Source of the DNA: Grifola frondosa
Taxonomy: Eukaryota > Basidiomycota > Agaricomycetes > Polyporales > Grifolaceae
Length of the DNA: 64,000 nt
Assembly: GCA_001683735.1 (NCBI GenBank)
Contig: LUGG01000011.1
Span: 186,001 to 250,000, forward strand
Direction: 5' to 3'
The number at the start of each line of letters is the position of its first letter. Positions within the stretch are counted from its first letter, which is position 1. Positions 23,776 to 35,839 of this stretch are shown here, one piece after another. The position numbers and the translations under genes were made by a program. The notes below the pieces were generated by a model. It saw only the letters and a list, made by a program, of their open reading frames with translations. It ran no database searches and was not told where the DNA came from.

Positions 23776-24509
23776 CCCGTCGCAGCTCAGACATTTGCTT
23801 GGTCACGTCCGCTCAAGCAGAACAGTCAGCAGAAATCTTTCGATTACTCCGGCGTCAGCATGCGCCACATCATACCTGTGTGAGAGCCGGCTATCTGGAG
23901 ACGCTCAGTTGCGAGCCCCCCAAGTAGTAGCGTCTCATTCGTATCAGCAGGTAATTTATCAGCCTTGATTGGGATCGTCTCTCTTACCCCGTCCTAGGAT
24001 GTCAGTGACCTCTGACCTTCATTCCGTCCGAACTTTAGGTTTTTAATTCGTTGCCACAACGATGCATGCATTAGTGCAGTGAACATGAACGCTGGTCGGA
24101 CTTTGTCCGCCTGGTTTCCAAAATAAATGGATTACTCAGATGCCTGCGCACCTAGTACGACTAATTCCGATTCAATCTGTGATTAAACGGAGAAGATTAT
24201 TAAGAGACTGTCGGCATATCTGCGCTCGGACTCACAGCTACTGCAACCGGTCTCAACGTTCAACTCTCATAGGTTAGCCGTTTTTCGCATTTATCATCAT
24301 TCTTACTAAGTGTGAGGATATATATATTTGAATTTCCGCGAGCTAGTACTGTACATATATTGATCAATGCTGTGACTAGAGTACAATAAAATTGAGTGGT
24401 GGCGTCCATCGAGTGTATCGTATGGCAATAGATCGCGCGCAGCGGCAGATCGCATGTAATGTACGTAATTGTTGATAAAGAAAGAAAGAAAGAAATCCAT
24501 TTGTAAACC
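23776..24509. other. intergenic stretch
   Basis: No gene supported. Contains a short run of AAAG repeats at about 24477-24492 just downstream of the alternative oxidase stop. Confidence 0.45.
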
Positions 24510-26198
24510 TCACTTGCTTCCCTCGATGATCTTGTGCGACTCTTCAACGTACTTCTCAGCTCTTCGCGCTCGAAACTGATCCGGCAGAAAGATTTCATCA
24601 GTGCCATTCTCAGATGGAGACGAATGGACGCACCATAATGTCGAACCTTTGACATTCATGTCAGGCTCACGCAGTGCGAACGGGTTCACGTCCGTCTTGT
24701 AGTTGAGGTTCGCGAGACTGTGGTTCACGAACCGATGCGTGCTCTCGTCGCTCCGCACTGCGTATATCACATCGAGGAACTTGGCGTCATCTCCCAGGCG
24801 CCAGTAATCCTTCGCGATCTCTGGAGCGGGAAGTGACGTCCTGACGAATGATATAGTAAGATACGGGCTGTCTACTGAAGGTAGAAGACGACGCATACCA
24901 TTCGGGGATACGACCATTCTCAATCTCTTTGATACACCGAGTGCTATATGAAGGTCAGACAGGATAGAAAGCGAGGGTTTAGAACGTTACTGACTATGTC
25001 AACACTGCTTCCTCCTCCAGATGGCCAACGAACCGGTGACAGGTACGTGGAGACACAAGATAGCATAAGACTAACGCAGCATGTGTCAGCATGAACACGA
25101 ACGACTGTTAAAAGCCAACGAGACTCTCACAGAAAGCATTGTAAAACACGCCCTGAGCTCCAAGCACCAATGCACGGAAGAAATATGACGGGTTTCGCAA
25201 CGTCATGAACGTCCTAACCATAGATTAGACAAAGGCTTTGGCAACGGGACGTAGAAATGTACATACATCAGGTGCATACGCTCATTCTCCGCTTCCTCAA
25301 GAAGCGTATGGATCCAGCCCGAGTCCCGTCGCTAAAAACGATTAGGTCTAAGCACTAAAGTTGCATACATGAGATCGACTTACCATGAGACGAAGACTTC
25401 TCAGGTGGCGAAGAGTCGCCGCCACCATTCCAGGTACAGCGGCGATACTTTCCAAGAATAGGAAACGCTTATGAAAAACGTTGTCAATCAAGGCCACGGC
25501 ACCACCAAAGGCAAAACATACCTTAAGCCACTGACGATCATCCATAATATAACCACCCTTTCGAAGCTCTTCTACAGTGAGAACGCTAGCGTTCGGAGGC
25601 ATAGGCTTATGCTTATACCCTGAAATGACATCGAAGCCCCATCTGCACGGCCGCATATTAATACCACGTCAAAAAATCAGGGCAGACTACAATGCTTGCC
25701 TTGCGAGTTTAACGAAATTATAGGCAATTGTATCGGATAGGGTTTTAGCTTCTCTATGCATGACCTAGGAGGGAATCAGTCATCAACACCCGTAAACGTG
25801 CTGTTGTTGTGTCACTCACTTCGACGGCGTGCAACTCCTCTGGAGTATACACAGGATGAAAGAGCACCCAGTCCCCCCTGACTTCCTTGAAGATGTTAGG
25901 TACGGTGCTCACAGCGCCGGGCTTCATAAGCGCCTGAGGAGAATTCTGGGGCAAATCCTCTGCGCGACAATCAGCGCCCCGTGGAAAGAACGAAGGGAAA
26001 AAAAAACATACGAAGATGTGGGCCTTCGGCACCTTTGGATGACTTTTCATTGGTCTGGTTGCTCGTCAAGGGTGTCGCATACATCCGTGGGACGCCTGAC
26101 ATAAAGGAGCGCCGAGAGACATTAGTGAGGCACGGTCTGAGTGCGGGCCCATACTGGACCGGGCGCACTCTAGCGATAAATATCGTGGAGGATAGCAT
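24510..26198 (-). CDS. AOX: alternative oxidase, mitochondrial (copy A)
   Basis: Inner-membrane di-iron ubiquinol oxidase that bypasses complexes III and IV. Starts at 26198 with an Arg/Ser-rich leader (SRRSFMSGVPRMYATP) suited to mitochondrial import. Conserved blocks: VMHREAKTLSDTIAY, WGFDVISGYKHKPMP, LESIAAVPGMVAATLRHLR, EEAENERMHLM (iron ligands in NERMH), RFVGHLEEEAVLTYT (third Glu), DYWRLGDDAKFLDVIYAVRS and SDESTHRFVNHSLANL (E..H ligands). It ends EESHKIIEGSK. The intron at 25643-25699 uses a GC donor. Near 24560 the C-terminal frame needs one more base (EREEAEKY), possibly a consensus error. Tandem neighbour of copy B in the same orientation. Confidence 0.88.
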
Positions 26199-27046
26199 CG
26201 CAGAGGATGGGAAGGAATACTTGATGGAAAAACTAGCTCAGCAGCAGACGCAGCCCCCTAAATACATGTCCGTGCCAGCGTCAGCGTCCGTCGTGTTCCG
26301 AGTGGCATTCCGATTGGGACCGTAGAGGCTCCCATGATGCACGGCCACTGCCCAGACAAATGTGAGGCAGCGGGGCTGAATTCGGAATGCTGCAGTCTGG
26401 ATCACTTCGAGGCAATTCGATGACGGAGGATAGGAGGATTAATTGCAGTCCAATCAACAACCACAACACCTTCCTCTTTTGGTGTCCTCCGACTTCCGTC
26501 CAATCCTAGTCCAGCGCTTCCTCTGCATATCAGGTCGTGTGCGAGACGGGACAAGTGGGATGAAGACCTGCAAGACGTCAAGAAATCCTGGGTCAATCCT
26601 AGGTGTTTAAAGCCTGCCGGGAGGAGCTTGTGCCATTCGGAATGTCAATTCGGAATACTTTTGTCCAGATAAAGTAGCGGCTGAGTGGTTGGTTCTGTCA
26701 TCACGTCACGTGCTCGGCATCCACCAATAAACTTGAACCTCAAGTTTCAGCCCTGCTTGCGCACCGCGAAAGTCACTGGTCAAGGTGAAGAAGCTCTAAA
26801 TCTCTAGGCGGGCCTAAAATACAGTATGAGTGAGATGGGCTACTACGCGCTGAGTAGGGAGGTCCGTTGGATTCTAAGTCTAGGTGTTGTAGGAGATGTG
26901 AATGAAATGATGATCTATGTCTATGGGCGGAGCAGAGAGTCCGATAGTAGTCTAGATGTGGAGTAGAGACGTCTGTTTGCTTCTAAGTCTAAGGGTCGTG
27001 AAGGATAGAGTTGCTAGCGGTACAAGTCGATAACGAATTTGAATAC
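26199..27046. other. intergenic region between tandem alternative oxidases
   Basis: About 850 bases holding the copy A promoter and the copy B 3' region. Two similar strings beginning GTCTAGGTGTTG and GTCTAAGGGTCG occur near 26878 and 26987, a weak direct duplication. No gene seen. Confidence 0.4.
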
Positions 27047-28763
27047 TTAGTGAATAGGTTTGCCGTCTTGAATAATCTTGTGCGACGCTTCGACATACTT
27101 CTCTGCCTCGTCGCGCTCGAAGCTAATACCAAATACGTAATTAGCACCATGTCACACCGATACTGTACGAGATACTCACCAAAGCTTCGACCCCTTCGTG
27201 GACATATCTGGCTCCCGCAGGGCGAACGGGTTAACATCCGTCTTGTGGTCAAGGTTGGCGAGGCTGTGGTTGACAAATCGGTGTGTGCTCTCATCACTCC
27301 GCACGGCGTAGATGACGTCAAGGAATTTGGCGTCAGGGCCTAGGCGCCAATAATCCTTAGCGATATCCGGAGCAGGGAGGTTGGACCTGAAAGTGGTTCG
27401 ATGAGCATACCACGAACGTGCAAGGAACGCGATGGCCGTACCACTGAGGGAGACGTCCTGCTTCCATCTCCTTGATGCATCGAGTGCTGCGGAGATGTCA
27501 ACGTCAACGTTGGAATGATGTTTTAGATAGTTGATCACTGACTAGGTTAACACCGCCTCCTCTTCCAGGTGTCCAACGAATCGGTGACACGTACTTGGAG
27601 ATATCATGTAACAGAGGACTGGAGATGGGGCATAAGCAGGAAATATAAATAGTGTCCCAGGTGAAGACGGAACGTACAGAACATGTTATAGAAGAAACCC
27701 TGGGCCCCAAGTACCATAGCGCGGAACAACAAGGACGGCTGTCGTAGCGTCATGAATGTCCTATGATTCATTGAATGGGTTAGTATGAACGGGGATACAT
27801 TAATATGCTAGTATGAATGCGCACATTAAATGCATGCGCTCATTTTCGGCTTCCTCGAGAAGGGTATGAATCCAGCCAGAGTCTCTCCGCTGCCATCGGT
27901 GAGCGTGAGAATTACGTTGCGGTGTCAATAGATAAGGCCATCATACCATGAGTCGGAGACTTCTTAAGTGACGTAGTGTAGCGGCTACCATCCCAGGTAC
28001 CGCAGCGATGCTCTCCAAAAAGAGAAAACGCTGAGAAATAGCCAGTTATAATCGACTTTGCTGTTCGAAAATTCAAGGCACGTACTCTAAGCCATTGTCG
28101 CTCATCCATAATATATCCACCATTTCTCAAGGCATCAAGTGACAAGACGCAGGCAGTAGTTGGGAGAGGCTTGTGCTTGTAACCGGACACGACATCGAAG
28201 CCCCATCTGTAAATAGGTCAGTATACTGAACAATTTAGGTTTCAATGGCGTAGGCTAACCTTAAGAGCCTGACAAAGCTCCAGGCAATGTTGTCAGAAAT
28301 AGTTTTAGCATCTCTATGCATAACCTGAGGCACGGTCAATCTATAGCGCAACACCAGCTCGGCAAATACCACGAACCGCAACAGAGCGCAGCTCCTCAGC
28401 GGTATACACCGGATGGAAAAGTACCCAGTCCCCCTTGACTTCTCGCATAGTATCCGGCACCGTGCTCACCGCATCTTCACGGGTCAGAGCATAAGAAGTA
28501 TGCTTAGCAGGAAGGACCTCTGGCAAAGTTCGACAGTCAATCAGCATCTGCCAGCATGCAACGGATATGAATGTCAACATACGATTGTGGCGACCTTCGA
28601 CACTGGCTGATGCCTCGTCTGTCCTCGTACTGGTTAGGGCAGGACTAGCAGACATGCGCGGAGCGCCCGACATGAGGGAGCGCCGAGACACATTGGTAAA
28701 ACGAGGTCTCAGGACCGCGATGGAACGACCTCTAGCTGCTACAGGGACGTGAGGAGTAAACAT
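27047..28763 (-). CDS. AOX: alternative oxidase, mitochondrial (copy B)
   Basis: Second ubiquinol oxidase, same exon plan as copy A. Leader MFTPHVPVAARGRSIAVLRP with SRRSLMSGAPRM indicates mitochondrial import. Blocks: AVSTVPDTMREVKGDWVLFH, WGFDVVSGYKHKPLP, LESIAAVPGMVAATLRHLR, EEAENERMHLM, CHRFVGHLEEEAVLT, PDIAKDYWRLGPDAKFLDVI, SDESTHRFVNHSLANLDHK. It ends SHKIIQDGKPIH and TAA at 27047. All four conserved carboxylate/histidine boxes are present and junctions keep frame. Protein identity to copy A is high in the core but the leaders and introns have diverged, so the duplication is not very recent. Confidence 0.9.
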
Positions 28764-30113
28764 TAGAGAGAGAGGAGGGAATTACGACAAACTCCACTTG
28801 TTGCATGAGAGCTACTTATTTAATTACTGGACACCTCCGCCCGTCATGCTCCGAAGCTTATTCCGAGCTACACCGCCCGAGTTTCATCATGGCAAGCAGA
28901 ATCATGCTACCGGCCATCCTATGATGAATGATATTTCCACAGCCTCGATGTGTTCCGCGGGCGCTTGTTGGAAACGGGGAAGAACGGTTATAAGGGATAG
29001 TGTTCGCCTGCAGTCATACCACCGGCGTGGTCGCTTTAGCGCTCGGGCCAATGAGCGTGCAAAGTTTAATCTACAGCACCTTCCTATTTTGGAATTGGCC
29101 GACCACCCAATCATCGTCGATCTCTCAGCAAATCGGCTTGCGAGAATAAGTAATGGCTTTTGAGGGGTACTGAACTCCATGGAAGAGTATAACGACCAAC
29201 AACTTACTGGGAACGGAACGTCCGCTGTAAGCTTCTTTTTGTTATCACACGTATGTCATTCCGCAGCGGGAAGCCGGGTATGGGTAAATGTGAGCGTGCG
29301 CAGTGTTCAAAAGCCCAACTATTCATGATGTTTGTTTTGCCAAGCACGAGCACCCTCGATGCTCGTGTGAGACCGCCTACGCCAATGGCATCTTATCTGT
29401 CGAAAACGGGATTGCACGAGAGTGCGCAGAGAATTCAAACACCCAGTTGCAAATAGACCAACGCATGTAAAATGCCGCAAAGAAACGTCGATGGCAAGCG
29501 GATCAGACCTGTATACGGCTGTCATGAACAATCGACCAGCAAAGACCGATGGCCGGTTTTCTGGTTTGGCACCGCATTGACACGTCGGCGTGGACCGAAA
29601 GGCAACATGGGAAGGACGAATTGAAAAGAGATCTTCTACTGTGGAGAAGAACTGATGAAGACGAATCTTCGGGGATGTATCGCTAGAATCATACACTTAC
29701 AGAGTGTCGACCGCATGACCTAAAGAGAGAGATGACGGGGCCAGTACCTGTGCTACTTCAAAGCAAAATATGACTAACAATGGTAGTCCGAACTGTCGGA
29801 CGCGCATTGGGTAGAATGAAATCATAGATGGAATCGGCTGTGGACAGACTTATCCCAACGACTGATGACTGAAGTATATCGCATCGACAACTGTACAATA
29901 TCCTCGCCCGTCGGACTGTGTATATGATGAACACATCAAGATGCGTCCATACCTCGTTTTGACCGGGATGCGCGCACTCGGCCATCCGCGAAGCCCGCGC
30001 AGAACTCCGATATCTAGGAGAACAGTCACGTGCTCATACCCGGTGGGACAGCATCACCTGGACCATACCACATGTCTCAGGATGTGCTGGAAAAGTCTGT
30101 AGATAGCATAAAT
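28764..30113. other. intergenic stretch
   Basis: About 1.35 kb upstream of alternative oxidase copy B. Several open frames under 125 codons on both strands lack motifs and splice context. No RNA gene recognised. Confidence 0.45.
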
Positions 30114-30132
30114 GTGAGACTAGATCAACAGT

Positions 30133-30971
30133 AGTCTCGGAACCAGCCGTTCTACCCTATCGGACCCCCAATCGGAGAGCGAAAAACAGCAGCACGGGTC
30201 CGGGGTAGAACGTCTGGTGAATTTGGTATAGAGGGGGGGGGGTTGTCACATTCACGTGCTCTTTGACGCGTCTGACGCGAGTGTTTACGCGCTGCAATCT
30301 TGCGTTTCCGCTGTGTTCCCGCCTGTTCCCGCCCCTTCTGGTATATATATTTCATCAAAATTAGCACTGCTACGACACTTTGCAAATCCCTTTCTTCTCT
30401 GATACAACTGTTTATACTTCTGTGAGCTTTCTTGCTTGCTTTAAGTTAGCATCCAATTCTGGGCTGTTTCCCGAACAACTTATATTTATTCTTGCCACCT
30501 CTGCACTCCAAGTCAGCAGGGGTGATGTGCATGCCATCGGGGTCGAGGTTGAGGAAGTCAATGAATGAGTGGGAGTTCCGCAAAGGTCGCGCGCGCTGCA
30601 TTTGCTGATGGCGCTGCGCCGCCGTGAGCAGTAAAGGCAGGCGGGAGACATACAGCGCTGAAGCGGTCCAGGATGCGAAAACTGGCGCGGGAGTGTTTCG
30701 GGCATGCTAGTACATAAATAATATATATTTTTGGGCATATATTCAGTGGAGTTTTGCGAGAGGAATGGGGGAAATGCGCTTGATGTTGAGATAATGCGCG
30801 CTTGACGCGACAGGTCACAAGCGTGATGAACCCCCCCCCTCTATACCAAATTCACCAGACGGTATAGGGTGTGTCCGTGCTGCTGTTTTTCGCTCTCCGG
30901 TTTGAACTCCGAAGGGGGAGCACGTGATCCCGGTGGCACGCTCACACCCTATACCGTCTGGTTACGAGACT
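30133..30971. mobile_element. non-autonomous inverted-repeat element (MITE-like)
   Basis: The left end AGTCTCGGAACCAGCCG is mirrored at the right end: its complement there reads AGTCTCGTAACCAGACGG. A longer subterminal inverted repeat lies inside: GAGAGCGAAAAACAGCAGCA with CGTCTGGTGAATTTGGTATA and a G run at 30175-30242, matched by a C run and the complement at 30831-30898. An 11-base direct repeat AGATCAACAGT flanks the element (30122-30132 and 30972-30982) and looks like a target duplication. The roughly 580-base interior has no intact open frame, only a possible short protein trace on the minus strand. I read it as a non-autonomous DNA transposon of unknown superfamily. Confidence 0.65.
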
Positions 30972-31021
30972 AGATCAACAGTTGAGGTACAAACTTCTGG
31001 AATTCGAACTGACCGCGGACA

Positions 31022-31493
31022 CTATCCTTGTTGCGTTCCGGAGGAATTTGTTATATCTTCCGAAGGGTTCTCGTTCGCCCCCGCGACCCGGCGTTCGGCC
31101 GGCGATAGAGAGAAGAACGCGGCCCTCTGCGCGTCCATCCACCGCCTCGCCTTCATGAGATATCGAGTTAGAGTACCGTCACGGCTATTGTTGTTTTACT
31201 TACCGGGCTGAATACATGCTCATGGTCTCCAAAGTCAGCGAAGAAGACTGAATACAGAATGGCAGCTATGACCCTTCCATTGAGATCAACGAGCGAGATG
31301 ATGCGTACGAATAAAATGGCTCACAAGGAATGGCCACGAAATTGGCGATTCTGATAGCACGGTACACCCAAGGTGGACGGAAATCCGCACGAGGAGGATC
31401 TTCAGGGACCCATGACTGAGGCTGATTGGAGGCGAAGCGTCGAGTAACTGAAAAATGGGGCTGGAGACGAGGTAGCCTGCCGACGGAGAACAT
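31022..31493 (-). CDS. small mitochondrial membrane protein of unknown function
   Basis: Three exons give about 119 residues. The N-terminus (MFSVGRLPRLQPHFSVTRRF, then ASNQPQ) is a textbook mitochondrial presequence with an RRFAS-type cleavage region. It is followed by PPWVYRAIRIANFVAIPSAI and LYSVFFADFGDHEHVFSPAR, a single amphipathic or membrane segment, and ends with TAG at 31022. Both introns are GT-AG and keep frame. Small size, presequence and one hydrophobic segment suggest an inner-membrane protein or respiratory-complex accessory factor. I do not recognise a named family. The stop is only 50 bases from the inverted-repeat element, which may therefore lie in the 3' untranslated region. 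Confidence 0.65.
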
Positions 31494-31806
31494 GGGCTTG
31501 ACGAACAAAGGACTGCAGTGGGAACTTTGTCGGTGACCGGCGTCGCCGGTGTCATCGGTGATTGCGGCGTGACATGCCGATGCTTGTGCTCCGATTCGCC
31601 GCGGCACCGGGTCATAGACGCCGGATCAATGAGCCGTATTTAGCCGCTGGAGGCCGGGAGCTGACAGACCGCGAAGCGCTGAAGGAATCCGCTCTTTTCG
31701 GTCAGGTCAATGGTCAAGGTGTCAGCAGTGAGCGCTCTATTCCCCTCTTCAAACTGTCTGTCCTCGACGCCTAGATGTTCACAATTCCCCGCCAACACTG
31801 ACCATC

Positions 31807-34800
31807 ATGATGAACTCCTCCATCGTCCAGGATGACCATAGACCTTTTCTTAAGCGACCTAGGACCGACAACGACGTCGGACGTCCGTACACTGTCGTTA
31901 CCTTACCTAGTAACACCGCACTGCTTCCCGACCCAGACGGATCTAACGAGGGTGGGACAAAGAAGAATAGGAAACGTCCGCTCTCCTGTGGGGAGTGCAG
32001 GAGGTGCGTCCTATATTTTTTGAGCAGCCTCCGTCTGACACACAGTGGGAGGAAAGGCTCAAACTGAAGGTGGGTCTCTGATGGCGCCCCTGTCACGCCA
32101 GTGGCCTTATATTTGCACCTAGTGCGACCGTATATTTCCTTGCCAGTCTTGTTGCAAGCGGGGGTGCGCGGAGATATGTCCAGAAGGCGCATTGACCGGT
32201 GGAAAGGGTAGTAGGTAGGTCGTAATGCATGCCGACTTGCGTGCACCTCTCAGCTTTAGCGGTCATGCCAGATTCATCCTCGCGAATACTGAACAATTGC
32301 ATGATAAAATCAAGTCTATGAGCAAACGGATTCGTGAACTGGAAGAAGCTCTGCACGTCATTCAGTCACAGCATTCTACCGACCCCCATCCTCTGCTGCG
32401 GCCCGAGCTCTTACTCATCAAAAAGTCGCCCGAATTGTTTGGTGTGGACCCTCATCTAATCCCGCCGCCTGTGAGCGACAATGCCAGACAAGATGAGAAT
32501 GGGCACAATGCAGTAGTTATTTCGCCGAAGCCAAGCTGCGACAACGTAAGCTCTCTGAAGCCTCTAGATGACTATCTCTCAGTGGCTTCTCCCTTATCAG
32601 AGCCGTTCTCCATCCTATACCAACGGTACAAGTGACGACTTGAGCTTGCCTGAAGACATTTTGCGGCTGAGCGATAATTTCCCTGCTCCGTGGTCTATCG
32701 GTGTCGTCCTAAATCCGGAGTTACGGCAGCGCATCCATCAAATGCTCCCATCTCCGGCCGAGGCTGAGCACCTTTGCCAGCAAGCCCTGTTGCACACTAT
32801 GTGGCAGTAAATCATTGTCCCATTCCTTGCTATTCTTTGCCTGACTTATTCTTCATGGTAGCGATAACTCGGACGGCTCGGTTTGTATTCCAAATCTTAT
32901 TCACAGCATCTACAAGTCCCCGATACAGTCGCTGCTACCTGCAAGGCTTAGCTATTTCCTCATCGTCCTCGCCATCGGAACAGCTGTCGACCCGCAGCAG
33001 CGCTCATGGCGTGCTCCGTCGGAGAGGTATCACCAACTCGCTCGTGCCGCCGTGTGTGAATCGTCCGTCATTGATGAACCGAGTACGGATGTCGTCAATG
33101 CGCTGGTACGTCAGATCCCTCGATTAAGCACCGGGCGTGTTGGTGACAAGTCTTTAGATGTATATGGTATGGTATCTGGTTGTGTACTCTAATAGTAAGC
33201 ATGCGCTTGAACATGCTTGGGGAATTATGGTACAATCTTGTCTCCATAATGTCGGCACATTGGTCGCTAATATATTAACAGGGTCTTTGTGGGAAGCTAG
33301 CTCTGAGCGTGAGTGTTTCATGGATTTCTGTTTTCGTTTCACGACTTATATCTATTTCGCACAGCTCGGCCTTCGTATGCCCAGATGTCTCCCAAGATTC
33401 GGGTATTTCGCTGACCCTCCTGTTTATTTAGACCGTGAAGCTATCGGGTCCAAAGTAATTCCTGAGGAACTTGACAAGCGGCGAACGTTGTTGTGGTCCT
33501 TGCTGTTCATAGACATGCGCCTGGTACGTCGGAGTTTTACTTATGGCGGAAGCGTCACTTAGTCGTTTGTCAATCACGCAGTCCTTGATGCTGCGGCGTC
33601 CTCCATGCATTGCTTACCGATATGTGGATGCCAAACCACCACCCTCCGTGGGGATGATGAACTTCCGTCTAAGACACCGAAAGAAATTTGTGCGTCTTTT
33701 GCTTTCTACTGTTATCCCGTGTCGCACTTTTCTGACGATCATCAACAGATCTACATTGGCTGCATGGGTTCATGGCCGAAAGCATGGCTCCCGCGCTTGA
33801 GTTAGTTGTCGGCTCACCGCCACCACTATACTCCGATGTTGTCGCAATGGACATCAGGATCAGAGAATTTTATATGCCGCCTATCCTCCAGATGGTGTCC
33901 GGGCCGTCCGCAGGCAATTCCATGAACGTGGTTCAACGCTGGGCGTTCCTGGATCGTGAACTCGGTAAGCCGAATGTCTTCCACGATGTCTGGTCATGTG
34001 CTCACATGCTGGCGCTTACCAGCCCTACTCAACCTCCATCGCGGGCACTACGTGCAAGCTCTCACTGATGGCTTCACTTCGAAGCACACTCATATGCCAT
34101 CCGTGATGGCGATCTTCAGGGGACACGCAACTTGATATGGAACTTGGAGACATATTATAGACAGGAGCCCGAGTTCTGCATTCGTTCTGTCATGATGTGG
34201 TCAAACTGTTTCTCAGCCGCGGTGAGTCCTGCAGGCGATGATGTAGTTAATTACCGCAGGTGCTGACCGCCTCGCCTAGATCGCACTTTCTCTTCTCATA
34301 TCTCGCGTGCCGGAGTGTTGTCTGTCGGCTCATGCCCTTCTAAAGTTGCCAAAGTCATGCGTCTTTTCTTGGAGGTGAAGGATCGTTCTCCCATTGCGGA
34401 GAAAGCCCTTGTAAGTTCTGAAATTTTCGGTGTTCTGCACCGCTGAGGACTCTTGTTGCAGCCCGTGCTAGAAACCATGTTGACCAAATGCCGGTCAGCG
34501 TATCTGCACAACCGCTTTGGTACGCTTGCGGAGTGCGATGCCTTTGACGAGATGTTCGCTATCGCGCGGCGGCTGGGTGTCATCCTCCCCGACACGTGCG
34601 GGATCAAGAAGAAAGAGACTGATCCATCTGCGCAACCCTTCGCAAACGCCCACCCGTGCCTCATGTCTTGCTATGAGCAGGCCGTCGCCGAAGTGACACA
34701 TCTGAACGACCCGGTTCTCGTGCCTGGCCAGCTGCGGTTGGCCCCAATATTAGGCACCGTCCGACGTTCGATGTATCTGCGGAACGTTCGGGCTTGCAGA

Positions 34801-34869
34801 ACGATGTGTATGCGGCCGAGAACGGTGTTTCGTCTTCATTGGGGGCAAGTCAAGATATCGGATGTATGA
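31807..34869 (+). CDS. Zn2Cys6 fungal-specific transcription factor
   Basis: Nuclear regulator with an N-terminal binuclear zinc cluster: CGECRRLKLKCDRIFPCQSC followed by CKRGCAEIC, spacing C2-C6-C5-C2-C8. The cluster is assembled from four exons, one of only 13 nt (32057-32069). A coiled coil follows (LHDKIKSMSKRIRELEEAL), then the fungal-specific regulatory domain: ILRLSDNFPAPWSIG, LSYFLIVLAIGTAVDPQQ, YHQLARAAVCESSVIDEPS, VIPEELDKRRTLLWSLLFID, RPPCIAYRYVDAKPPPS, ALSLLISRVPE. Around 34130 the frame shifts by one base in a G run between VMAIFRG and TRNLIWNLE. The regulatory domain resembles basidiomycete regulators of unknown target. Transcript end is taken at the stop at 34869. Confidence 0.78.
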
Positions 34870-35087
34870 GTGCGCAGTTCAGTGATAGCGGATGGATGGT
34901 GTGGTTCTAGATGACGGTTGGACTCGATCACTGTATATGCCATGTAGCCGTGTTTTTGTTTCGTCTAACTATTTTATTATCTGGGAAGTTTCTACTGTCT
35001 CTAATCCAAGGGATGGACTGTCAGTAGGAGGTGGATATACAAGTGAGTGTGTACCGAAGAACTTCTCTATCTCCCGCGACGACGCGG

Positions 35088-35839
35088 CTACGGGGCCAGC
35101 CTCTCTATCTTCCACTGGGGGGCATCATCTGGCGAGCCCTCTATCCGGAGGTATCGTACTCGATCGTGTAGTCGTGAAGGCTTTCCCAGCCAGAATTCAA
35201 CCTCGCTAAAATGAGCTAGTGTTAGCATCAAACCACATCATGAAGATAAAAGATCGTACTCCGGGACTACTCTCCAACCGCCCCAGAATTCGGGCAACGG
35301 TACATCCTTCTCGCCAAACCGCTCCTTTACTTCCTCAAGCCGTGCTTGGATCTCCCCTCGCCGACGACGGTGCTCTGCTTGCTAGCCCACGCACCGAGCT
35401 GGCTACCCACGGGCCGGCTCCGATAATACTCCTCGCTCTCCTCGCGGCTGACCTTCTCCACCCGCCCGACGATGCGGACCTGCTTGTGCACCTCGCGCCA
35501 GTAAAACGAGATCGCTGCGTGCGGGTTTTCGAGCAGCTCGTGGGACTTGCGGGAGGTGTAGTTCGTGTAGAACACAAAGCCCCGCCGGTCGAGCTGCTTG
35601 AAGAGAACGATGCGAGCGGAGGGGATGCCCGAGGCCGTGGCTGTGCAGAGGAACATCGACTCTGGCTCCGCGACGACGCCCTGCACCGAGGTAAACCAGG
35701 TGCGGAACTGGTCGAGCGGTGAGGGAGCAACCTGTGCGGGAGACAGGCTCTCGGGTGGGTTGTACTGCTGATGTGCGGTGACCTGCAGCTTGTCTGGAGA
35801 CGGCTGAGCAATAGCAGAAGCTGTGTCCAGGATTCTCAT
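35088..35839 (-). CDS. PDX3: pyridoxamine 5'-phosphate oxidase
   Basis: FMN enzyme making pyridoxal 5'-phosphate in vitamin B6 salvage. Starts MRILDTASA at 35839. Family blocks: [40 protein letters not shown] (FMN-phosphate contact), [74 protein letters not shown], and after an intron [18 protein letters not shown] and WKIERLAP, the canonical C-terminus. At 35354-35357 a run of four C should be five for [14 protein letters not shown] to stay in frame with the upstream part. All residues on both sides are conserved, so I suspect consensus error rather than gene death. Confidence 0.88.

Noticed and set aside
30412..30738. 108-codon minus-strand frame inside the inverted-repeat element
   Set aside because: No transposase motif, Ser/Thr/Pro-biased composition, and a short protein-like trace (IDFLNLDPDGMHITPADLE) lies in a different frame. 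It was not called as a gene.
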